Source: [Phialemoniopsis] sp. UDSM-2020 (lineage: Eukaryota; Ascomycota; Sordariomycetes; Thyridiales; Thyridiaceae). From it: a stretch of DNA of 64,000 bases. Where the stretch lies: contig JAEILZ010000001.1 of NCBI GenBank assembly GCA_018873225.1, forward strand, positions 6,324,001 through 6,388,000. Reading direction: 5' to 3'. A program made the position numbers and the translations under genes. The notes beneath the pieces were generated by a model that worked only from the letters and a program-made list of their open reading frames with translations, was not told the origin of the DNA and searched no databases. Of this stretch, positions 56,672 to 64,000 are shown one piece after another (the stretch's first letter is position 1; every line of letters begins with the position of its first letter).

Positions 56672-58369
56672 ATGGCGCCTCCTCGTCCAAACATTCTGCT
56701 CGTCGTCGCCGACGACATGGGCTTCTCCGATGTGGGTGCCTTTGGAGGTGAAATCCAAACGCCAAATATGGATCGCCTTGCCTACAACGGAATGCGGTTC
56801 ACCGATTTCCACGCTGCCTCGGCCTGCTCGCCCACGCGTTCCATGCTGTTATCTGGCACCGACCACCACGTCGCTGGCATTGGCACGATGGCGGAGCGGC
56901 TGGGCCCCCACCACGAGGGCAAGCCTGGCTACGAAGGCTACCTTAACGATCGTGTTGCTGCACTTCAAGAAGTGCTCGCTGACGACGGATACGAGACTCT
57001 CTTCAGCGGCAAGTGGCACCTTGGTCAGACCCCCGGCCGCACGCCTCACGCCCGTGGGTTTGACCGTTCATATTCACTGCTCGTCGGGTGTCACAACCAC
57101 TACGGCTGGGAGCCTAGTATCCAAGCTCAAGACGCCGCCACTGCTCCTCGGCTGTCCAAGATCCCACGCAGTATCTACGAGGAGGATGGGAAGCCCGTGA
57201 GGGTTGAAGATCTACCTCCCAACTTCTATTCTTCAGATACTTTTACCGATAAGCTCGTCCAATATCTTGATGATCGTAAGGAGCGGAGCGAGACCAAACC
57301 CTTCTTCGGCTACCTTGCCTTCTCCGCACCCCACTGGCCGCTCCAAGCCCCGAAGGCCTCCATCGAGAAGTATCGCGGCGTATATGATCGCGGACCCGAG
57401 CATCTACGCCAGTCTCGCCTTGCTAAGCTGAAGGAGATGGGTCTTGTACCAGCAGACGCCGTGGCGGCACCCGTGATCTTGAAAGGCGAAGACGGACGCG
57501 ACACGGCTCCTTGGGAGGACATGGGACCCGAAGAGCAGGCGCACTCATGCCGTATCATGGAGACCTACGCGGGTATGGTCGATCGTATGGACTGGAACAT
57601 CGGCCGGGTCCTCGACGCACTCGAAGCCAGTGGCGAGCTCGACAACACTTGCATCATGGTACTGTCAGACAATGGGGCCGAGGGTGCAATGTGGGAAGCC
57701 CAGCCCCTTGCAGCTGGCGCCAACCTGATGGATCACATTGCCAAGTACCACGACAACAGCATGGACAATATCGGAGCCGCCAACAGCTTCGTGTGGTACG
57801 GCGCGCAGTGGGCGTCGGCGTCCACGGCGCCAGGCCTGCTGTTCAAAATGTACACTAGCGAGGGCGGCATCCGTGTCCCGCTGATCGTGCACTACCCGAA
57901 GCTCCAAGAGCAAGCAAAGTCTCGAATCGACGACGGCTTCTCTACCGTCATGGACATCTTCCCAACCGTCCTTGATCTCGCGGGTACAGCGCTGCCGGGG
58001 CCCAAGTTCCGTGGTCGCGATGTAGCGCCGATCAAGGGAAAGTCGTGGCTGCCGTACCTACGCGGCGAGGTCGAGCGGGTACATGACGAGGAAGAAATCA
58101 CGGGCTGGGAGTTGTTTGGTCGCATGGCTCTCAGGAAAGGAGACTACAAAGCTTTGTTCATCCCGAAGCCACACGGCCCTGAAAAGTGGCAGCTCTTTAA
58201 TGTCCGAGTCGATCCCGGCGAGACTCAAGACTTGGCTGAGAGGGAGCCTAACAAGCTGCAAGAACTCATCCGGGGTTTCCAAGACTATGCTTTTGAGAAC
58301 AACGTCATCCTGCAGGATAAGCAGATGAGAGATACGTGGCACAGCAAGTCAACATTCGAGGCCAAGTAA
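56672..58369 (+). CDS. sulfatase (arylsulfatase type)
   Basis: Intronless protein of 565 residues hydrolysing sulfate esters. VVADDMGFSDVGAFGG provides metal-binding Asp14 and Asp15. Cys52 in ACSPTRSMLLSG (C-x-P-x-R) is the residue converted to formylglycine in this class. SGKWHLGQTPGRTPHARGFD, the metal-binding IMVLSDNGAEGAMWE and GGIRVPLIVHYPK complete the active site. There is no signal peptide, so it is likely cytosolic and used for sulfur scavenging. It sits between the quinate-permease-like and dehydroquinase genes, and a pathway link is not evident. Confidence 0.94.
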   Translation: MAPPRPNILLVVADDMGFSDVGAFGGEIQTPNMDRLAYNGMRFTDFHAASACSPTRSMLLSGTDHHVAGIGTMAERLGPHHEGKPGYEGYLNDRVAALQEVLADDGYETLFSGKWHLGQTPGRTPHARGFDRSYSLLVGCHNHYGWEPSIQAQDAATAPRLSKIPRSIYEEDGKPVRVEDLPPNFYSSDTFTDKLVQYLDDRKERSETKPFFGYLAFSAPHWPLQAPKASIEKYRGVYDRGPEHLRQSRLAKLKEMGLVPADAVAAPVILKGEDGRDTAPWEDMGPEEQAHSCRIMETYAGMVDRMDWNIGRVLDALEASGELDNTCIMVLSDNGAEGAMWEAQPLAAGANLMDHIAKYHDNSMDNIGAANSFVWYGAQWASASTAPGLLFKMYTSEGGIRVPLIVHYPKLQEQAKSRIDDGFSTVMDIFPTVLDLAGTALPGPKFRGRDVAPIKGKSWLPYLRGEVERVHDEEEITGWELFGRMALRKGDYKALFIPKPHGPEKWQLFNVRVDPGETQDLAEREPNKLQELIRGFQDYAFENNVILQDKQMRDTWHSKSTFEAK

Positions 58370-58987
58370 AAATCATAGCAAAACAGAGATATTATTTCAT
58401 AATCCACAAAGAGGTCATGCCAGATGTTGCCAAAATGACAGTGACTTTCATTTCATGTTGGGCGTTAGTACCGTCTGCGAAGGCAAGGCTCTCATGTAGA
58501 GGGCTACTAATAGGCTCTGCATTAGAATGGGATAATAGAGCAGAAAGCTTACAATAACTCCAACAAAGGAACCCCAGCTGACCGGGATCCCCGCACAGCC
58601 CGGACGAGAACGGTCCCCATAACATGCCAGCCACTGCCCCCCATTCTTCCTCCGACACGGGTCGTCTGGTACCACTAGCAGCTTATCCGATATTTTCTTC
58701 GGAAGAGTGTTAGGTGGTGGATAAACGCCGAGTGTCAGCGTCCTCAATCGTACATGATAGGAAAAGCATTCTACCATGCGTGTGGATGAAGTCCGGCGGG
58801 AATTGTGGGTCTCCCTCCGGGCAATACTGCCGAGTAACATCAAATACAAGTTTTCTGTGTAGGACAAGCCAGATATCATGATGGCATTCTGCCCAGCAAG
58901 GAAAGCGAAAAGGACTGATTTCAAATGTGAACCTACAAACTCGGCTACTTGCAAGTACACCTTTTATCAAAGCATCTTTCTTCCACT
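58370..58987. promoter_or_regulatory. upstream region of 3-dehydroquinase
   Basis: Intergenic between the sulfatase and 3-dehydroquinase genes. Isolated half-sites GGATAA (58530) and TTATCC (58683) are present but are not paired as a QUTA palindrome. Confidence 0.4.
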
Positions 58988-59482
58988 ATGGCTCATCGCA
59001 TCCTGCTCATCAACGGCCCCAACCTGAATCTCCTGGGTACCAGGGAACCCCATATCTACGGGTCCACCACTCTCGAACAAGTGGAGTCGAAGGCACGAGA
59101 GCAAGCAAGTCAACTCGGCGTTGAACTGGAGACTTTTCAGTCTAATCACGAAGGAGCTATCGTGGACCGAATTCAGGAAGCTGGTGGCAGAGGTCCCAAC
59201 GTTGCCGACAAGTCCAATGTTCAGCCCGTGTCGGCCATCATTCTTAATCCGGCGGCCTTCACACATACAAGCGTCGCCATTAGGGACGCTTTGCTCGGCG
59301 TCGGCATCCCCTTCGTCGAGCTGCATGTGACCAATGTCCATGCCCGGGAGGAATGGCGGAAGCATAGCTACTTCAGCGACAAGGCCGTTGCCGTGATTTG
59401 TGGGCTGGGTGTATACGGTTATGAGGCAGCGTTGGAATTTGCGACAAGGCACGTGAAGAGCAAGGCGGCGGCAAGATTGTAG
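58988..59482 (+). CDS. qutE: type II 3-dehydroquinase (catabolic)
   Basis: 164 residues interconverting 3-dehydroquinate and 3-dehydroshikimate, a dodecameric cytosolic enzyme used in quinate catabolism in fungi. Start at 58988 ([20 protein letters not shown]), the canonical N-terminus. Arg19 and Tyr24 of [10 protein letters not shown] are the catalytic pair. [34 protein letters not shown] and [20 protein letters not shown] (catalytic His) follow. The length matches the family. It is convergent with the dehydratase gene, 127 bp apart. Symbol assigned by family and cluster context (qutE in Aspergillus, qa-2 in Neurospora). Confidence 0.95.
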   Translation: MAHRILLINGPNLNLLGTREPHIYGSTTLEQVESKAREQASQLGVELETFQSNHEGAIVDRIQEAGGRGPNVADKSNVQPVSAIILNPAAFTHTSVAIRDALLGVGIPFVELHVTNVHAREEWRKHSYFSDKAVAVICGLGVYGYEAALEFATRHVKSKAAARL

Positions 59483-59609
59483 GATAGAAGGATGTCAATA
59501 TTAGACTACGATCATTTACGATGTAATGAAAGCTATTTGGAAGAAATATACAGATGATTGTGGCCATGCTATGAAAAGAGAAACACGTCATCGCTTACAC
59601 GCTACCCCT

Positions 59610-60683
59610 TTACAAAGATGCTGATATCCTTGAGAGCTCAGTCCCTCTGACCTGAAGCTTCATGTCCTGCACGAGCTTCTTCCACGACACCGCTCCGCGC
59701 CTAGCGAGCTCCTCGGGAACCTCCTTAGCTTCCTCGGACATCCTCCGGTTGAACAGCTCCAGGCTGACCCAGCCCTCAAACTTGAGGCCGTGAAAGATGG
59801 CATCGGCGACCTTCTTGACGGGGAGGTACGCGCCGCGGTCCTCCTCACCGTAGAACAGCCGGCAGTTGCGCGACCAGCTCATCCGCGCCGGCTGCTCTGC
59901 ATCGTAGAACGCATGTCCGGGGACGAGCGGCTCGCGCAGGCGCTCGGCGTCGACGATTTGTACATAAAACACCTTGCTCACGTCGACAGTGTCGATCAGC
60001 CTGGCCAACGACTCCTCCACCACGGCATCGGCGTCGGGTGTCCTGCCCGTGGGCGACGTCGGGTCGGCGTAGATGCGGCCAGCAATGTTGAAGCTGTCGA
60101 GGCAGATTCCAAAGTTTGGCCGGTCAACACGCCGCACGACGTCCCAGCACTTCTCCCAGATGTCGACTCGGGTGCCCCAGCAGAGGCTTTCATATACATA
60201 GCGGATGGGTGGCGAGGCACGCAGGCCGACGTCAGCCGCCTGCTGCAGGTCTGATACGATAAGGTCCGTGTCTGTGGTGACCTGGTTCGATGGGAGGAAG
60301 TTTGAAGGGATCTGGATGATATCGGTCTTTAAGATGTGGGCGAGGTGTATCCAGAAGTCGAGCTTTCTTAGTAGCCGGTCGTGTTGTTCTCGGTTGACAA
60401 GTCCCTCGTAGTGCATAAAGGGTTGGAGGCACACGATCTCGAGGCCTCTTGACTGGCACATCTGCTGCACCTCTTGGGCAGCGGCTATCTGGGAAGCTTC
60501 AGAAGGGCCTTCGGATGCAAAGGGGCCGTCGCATTTCCTCTGAGCGATGTCGACGAGGTCTTCATAGAATAACTCGATGCCCTGATATCCGTATTTCTGG
60601 GCCATGTCAAGCTTGTGCTCAAACGAGTGGCCGGCGAAGCACCGGCCGAGTGACATAGAGCTGATGGCAAGTTTGCAAGGCAT
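59610..60683 (-). CDS. qutC: 3-dehydroshikimate dehydratase
   Basis: Intronless, 357 residues. It converts 3-dehydroshikimate to protocatechuate, committing quinate carbon to the beta-ketoadipate pathway. It has a TIM barrel of the xylose-isomerase-like/AP-endonuclease 2 family: ISSMSLGRCFAGHSFEHKLD, GYQGIELFYEDLVDIA, CLQPFMHYEGLVN, VYESLCWGTRVDIWEKCW (metal-ligand Glu), FGICLDSFNIAGRIYADPTS and WVSLELFNRRMSEEAKEVPE. The start at 60683 (MPCKLAISSMSLGRCF) is the usual one. It is divergent from the dehydrogenase gene; the shared upstream region holds a QUTA-like palindrome. Equivalent to qutC/qa-4. Confidence 0.94.
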   Translation of the reverse strand: MPCKLAISSMSLGRCFAGHSFEHKLDMAQKYGYQGIELFYEDLVDIAQRKCDGPFASEGPSEASQIAAAQEVQQMCQSRGLEIVCLQPFMHYEGLVNREQHDRLLRKLDFWIHLAHILKTDIIQIPSNFLPSNQVTTDTDLIVSDLQQAADVGLRASPPIRYVYESLCWGTRVDIWEKCWDVVRRVDRPNFGICLDSFNIAGRIYADPTSPTGRTPDADAVVEESLARLIDTVDVSKVFYVQIVDAERLREPLVPGHAFYDAEQPARMSWSRNCRLFYGEEDRGAYLPVKKVADAIFHGLKFEGWVSLELFNRRMSEEAKEVPEELARRGAVSWKKLVQDMKLQVRGTELSRISASL

Positions 60684-61459
60684 CTTGAACTGTTGTGATG
60701 GGAATGATAGAGAGGTTGGCTGAGATCAAGCAGACATTGGTCAAGTCAAACAACGATGGTACAAAACACTCTTTCAGACCTTGACTATGGGAAACGATAA
60801 TTACAAGAGAATATCCAAGGAACCCAGTACACGAGGAGTGTACCCATATGTCCTTACTTACTTGTACACTGCCTGCACTTTGCCTGTGTATGCCTTGTTC
60901 CCCTGACGTATTGCCAGGCGATGGAATACGTTCCGAGTACATTCCGCGCTAGAGACCGAAGATAAGCGGCGAAACCCCCGAGTACAAGAAGATTGTCTTC
61001 TCCCAAAAGGAAAACACATTATCCAAGGAGGTAGCATGCATCAAACACGAGCAGTGGTGGTGTGGGTTGGCAGTGGAAGAGCCGGATAAACGCTTAGAGC
61101 AGGGCGCGGTCGTGGTAATTACAGACCCCACAGCGCAGTTTTCGGGATCGGATGTCGGACGACGCCCGCGGACCCAGGCCCTGCCGACTAACTCGTCAGA
61201 GAGAATGCTTTTCCTCGATACAAGGCACTCTCTGCTGTACTGGTAGCTCCCCGACTAGCATGCCGGAACCAGGGGGATCGCGCGCTGTTCCCGGAACACA
61301 CATTATCGTCGCAAAACGTTCCTTATCTCGATCTACTGAGGGTCTCATGGCTATAAACCATGTTTTGTCCTTTTAGTCGCCAAGCAAGCTGAGAATATTT
61401 GGTTTGACTTGCGACCAGCATCCTGTTTACCTGCGAACACAGCACACATCGCCGACACC
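60684..61459. promoter_or_regulatory. divergent qutC/qutB promoter
   Basis: 776 bp between the dehydratase and dehydrogenase starts. A QUTA/QA-1F-like site at 61009-61024 reads GGAAAA-CACA-TTATCC, one mismatch in the two six-base half-sites of GGRTAA-N4-TTATCC. A weaker copy at 61084-61099 reads GGATAA-ACGC-TTAGAG, with one intact half-site. Confidence 0.45.
61009..61024. promoter_or_regulatory. candidate QUTA/QA-1F activator site
   Basis: GGAAAA, four bases, TTATCC: 11 of 12 half-site positions match the established 16-bp activator element of fungal quinate genes. The spacer (CACA) does not fit the RYRY consensus. It lies 325 bp upstream of qutC and 435 bp upstream of the dehydrogenase start. 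Confidence 0.4.
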
Positions 61460-62482
61460 ATGTCTATCACCGAGACCATGTCAGCTCAACTTCCCACCAA
61501 GGAGATCGAGCAATTAGAGAAACATGGCTACCTCTTTGGCCAGAAGCTCACTGCTTCAATGTCACCCATGCTTCACAAGACGGTCTACGGCGAGCTCGGC
61601 CTGCAATGGGAGCAGCTTCGGTTAGATTCGACGGACATGGCGCTATTCCTGGAGGCCATCAGGCATCCCAACTTTTATGGTATGAATTTGCGCTACTCTA
61701 CACACAAAATCTTTAGCGACCGAACCGTGCGCTAACAGGTAGTAGGGGCTTCCGTCACAATGCCGCACAAGGTCGCCATCATCCCCCACCTAGACGAGGT
61801 GACCGACGAGTGCAGAGAGGTGGGCGCTTGCAACACCATCTTCGTCCGTGAGTCCAGCGACGGCCGTAGGATATTCTGCGGCGCAAACACAGACACCGTC
61901 GGGGTGCGGGACGCCTTCCTGAAGAACGTCGCCTCGCCCGAGACGAGTCTGCACGGCCGACCGGGCATGGTTATTGGCGGGGGCGGCGCCGCACGCTCCG
62001 CGGTCTACGCGCTGCGCAAGTGGCTCGGTGTCACCGACATCTACATCATCAATCGCGACAAGTCCGAGGTCGACGCCGTCATCGCCGAGTGCACGAGCCG
62101 CGGCTACGGCGATGGGCTCGTCCACGTCCAGTCCGTTGAGCAGGCCGAGGCCCTCGAGGGACCGGGTGCGTCTGTGGCCTGTGTGCCGGACTTCCCGCCC
62201 AAGACCGAGGCCGAGATCCTCACGCGGAGGATAATAGAGGCCATGCTGCGCAAAGAGAAGAAGGGCGTGCTGCTCGAGATGTGCTACAACCCCACTCCGT
62301 ATACCGAGATCTGGGCCCTTGCACAGAATGAGGGCTGGGAGGTCATCCTCGGCACCGAGGCCCTGATCTGGCAAGGTCTGGAGCAAGACAAGTACTGGAC
62401 TGGACTTGAGACGGACAAGCTCCCGACAGAGCAGGTTCGGGAGGCCGTCGCGAAAGAGCTGGCCCAAAAATCACGACTTTGA
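61460..62482 (+). CDS. qutB: quinate/shikimate dehydrogenase
   Basis: Two exons, 61460-61679 and 61746-62482 (66-nt GTATGA..TAG intron), give 318 residues. It is the NAD(P)-dependent enzyme oxidising quinate to 3-dehydroquinate (and shikimate to dehydroshikimate). The substrate-binding N-domain has [15 protein letters not shown] (SxS motif) and, after the splice, GASVTMPHK with the catalytic Lys at residue 82. [14 protein letters not shown] holds the catalytic Asp. The Rossmann loop is [18 protein letters not shown], and the enzyme ends with [16 protein letters not shown]. Length and N-terminus match fungal QutB/Qa-3 rather than the AROM domain. It is divergent from qutC. Confidence 0.92.
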
Positions 62483-63315
62483 GGTGACTGAGAACCTAGT
62501 CGACTAGATTGTACATTACACTCGGACGGTTCTTGTTTCACTTGCGAGACAAGTTGGAGGAACTTCATTTGCAGCGTTCTGTTAACTCATATGTGGCGTG
62601 GGTATATCTAGATGCGTATAGAGATGATCAAAGCAATTTCTATCTTCTACTTGCATGAAAGCACACTGCTCTATCTGAGGACATTATGGTTCAACATAAC
62701 GGGGTTGAGACGCTTATGTCACACTCAAAAGACTGATTCGAACTTCTTTTCAAGGTGAATCCCACTTACAACGGAGTAGGTTCTGTAGGATGGATAGCGT
62801 TAAATTGAACCCCTAGATTGTGTTTTGTTTCAGTATCAGAATCTCAGCTTCCACGACGAAGGCGGGTTCCTACACGTCCTTTTCATAACACTATCTAGAA
62901 GATATTTCCACCCCCCTTATTCCATATTTACCGGTACCAGCACTATATTCATGTAGATGTATCTATAATGTAGCCTCTGGGAAACAGAACACATAATGAA
63001 TGAACACTATGCCCGTGTTCATAAGTCACTATGGTGGTTTCCAAGATACTACAATACTGTCACGACGAGACGACATTCACTTTCCCAATACCTTGGAAAT
63101 CCTTAACCTTCAACCTAACACGCTTGCGGAGGACTTTGGGCTGGGAGGCCTGGACTATGGCCTGGAAATGGCAATCTCCAAGACAGGCTTTGTACTGATT
63201 GAATGTGTCTACAAATATGTAGTATAGTCAGACTAATGACATGCTCTATACCCCCACGCTATAAATGCAAAGATCAATGTAGTTTGACATTGCTAAGTCG
63301 ACTTGGAAATGTCTC
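62483..63315. other. intergenic, convergent 3' ends
   Basis: Between the 3' ends of the quinate dehydrogenase gene and the quinate repressor gene. AT-rich, nothing recognised. Confidence 0.5.
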
Positions 63316-64000
63316 TCAACGCTCCTGTTCCTGGATACCCTCTAGAGTAGGTTGCATCTCCGTGAGGTTGGACTGTCCCTGGGCGCCGCGCGTTGCCTTC
63401 AAGATAGCCCGACGCATAACACTGCGCGGAGCTCGTCGACCAGTGAACAGCTCGAACTGAGCGAATCCTTGCTCCGGCAGGGTATCCAGTCCATCCATGG
63501 CTACCCATCCACGGTGGGCATTATCTCGAATTTGACTCAGTAGAGGTGTTCTGACGATCTCGTACGCTAGCTCAATGACAACACCGCCTGTAGGACTGCT
63601 AAGCCACTCCATAGGTAGGATGAGGTCAGGCGGTGTGTTTCCATCCGTGCTCTTGGTGGGTATGCAGGAAATAATCATCGTTGGTGGTCTGAAAGACTCT
63701 GGCCAAGAGTCATTCAAAGATTTGAGAACATGGAATTTCGTGTCGCCAGGCACAGTCCCGCCCGACAGAGGTATGGCATTCTCTGAGAGAAGCTTCTGGA
63801 AATGGGCGACGAAGTCTTCTGCCTTGCTTATAGTCCGGTTCAGGACGGCAATGTTCTTGACACCGAGCTGTAACATCGCGTACGCCGCGGCTCTGGCCAT
63901 ACCGCCAGCTCCGATGATCAAGCCGGCGCTGTTGGGCCTGACGGCATTGGCCGGCGATAGACCTCGCCGGATGCACGCTCGCATGCCTATCCAGTCTGTA
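63316..64000 (-). CDS. qutR: quinate pathway repressor, C-terminal part (cut by window edge)
   Basis: The frame is open from the right edge ([20 protein letters not shown]) to the stop at 63316, about 227 residues of an expected ~900. It is homologous to the shikimate-dehydrogenase-like third part of the QUTR/Qa-1S repressor, which evolved from the last three domains of the AROM polypeptide and inhibits the activator QUTA when quinate is absent. Visible: a Rossmann loop [20 protein letters not shown], then [20 protein letters not shown] and [20 protein letters not shown] near the end. I favour the repressor over AROM itself because of the [11 protein letters not shown] and [11 protein letters not shown] segments and the surrounding qut genes. 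The 5' part lies outside the window. Confidence 0.85.
   Translation of the reverse strand, partial: TDWIGMRACIRRGLSPANAVRPNSAGLIIGAGGMARAAAYAMLQLGVKNIAVLNRTISKAEDFVAHFQKLLSENAIPLSGGTVPGDTKFHVLKSLNDSWPESFRPPTMIISCIPTKSTDGNTPPDLILPMEWLSSPTGGVVIELAYEIVRTPLLSQIRDNAHRGWVAMDGLDTLPEQGFAQFELFTGRRAPRSVMRRAILKATRGAQGQSNLTEMQPTLEGIQEQER

Noticed and set aside
61790..62467. 225-codon minus-strand ORF
   Set aside because: Antisense to the quinate dehydrogenase second exon.
1..64000. CRISPR arrays, insertion sequences, LTR elements
   Set aside because: No regularly spaced direct repeats, transposase motifs or paired long terminal repeats were seen by eye.

Overview
This window comes from a filamentous ascomycete (Pezizomycotina, most likely a Sordariomycete). 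Genes lie on both strands. Most are split by introns of about 50-80 nt with GT(A/G)NGT donors and YAG or AAG acceptors. The gene content is typical of such fungi: a HET-domain protein, a Zn2Cys6 regulator, a LysM protein, a subgroup-C-like chitinase, many MFS permeases and a quinate (qut/qa) catabolic cluster. All exon models below were built by hand from splice sites, frame continuity and family similarity. No search was run.

Layout. 0-10 kb: start of a peroxisomal acyl-CoA oxidase (cut by the left edge), a TPR-like protein, an ADP-ribosylglycohydrolase-type protein, an MFS sugar permease and a GH78 alpha-L-rhamnosidase. 9.7-17 kb: a chitin-related block with a GH18 chitinase that looks broken between its N-terminal domain and its chitin-binding/GH18 part, a DUF7136-type secreted protein and a four-LysM secreted protein. 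17-24 kb: myo-inositol oxygenase, a ten-exon Zn2Cys6 regulator and an oxysterol-binding protein. 24-36 kb: an MFS sugar permease, then two divergent pairs, each a 2-oxoglutarate/Fe(II) dioxygenase gene and a Dal5/TNA1-type anion permease gene, with the two permeases facing each other. 36-44 kb: a HET protein with a C-terminal zinc-finger-like region and a HAK/KUP potassium transporter. 43.7-54 kb: two more MFS sugar permeases, an FAD oxidoreductase, an aldo-keto reductase and a thioesterase-like protein. 54-64 kb: a quinate-permease-like MFS protein, a sulfatase, type II 3-dehydroquinase, 3-dehydroshikimate dehydratase, quinate/shikimate dehydrogenase and, cut by the right edge, the C-terminal part of the quinate repressor.

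How it fits together. The right end encodes quinate to protocatechuate: uptake, then quinate to 3-dehydroquinate, to 3-dehydroshikimate, to protocatechuate, under a repressor. A near-consensus QUTA/QA-1F-like palindrome lies between the divergent dehydratase and dehydrogenase genes. The rest reads as an accessory nutrient-acquisition region: seven MFS permeases and a K+ transporter beside glycosidase, oxygenase and oxidoreductase genes. The most unusual items are the disrupted chitinase, the mirrored dioxygenase-permease pairs and the HET-zinc-finger fusion. No tRNA, rRNA, CRISPR array or intact transposon was recognised.
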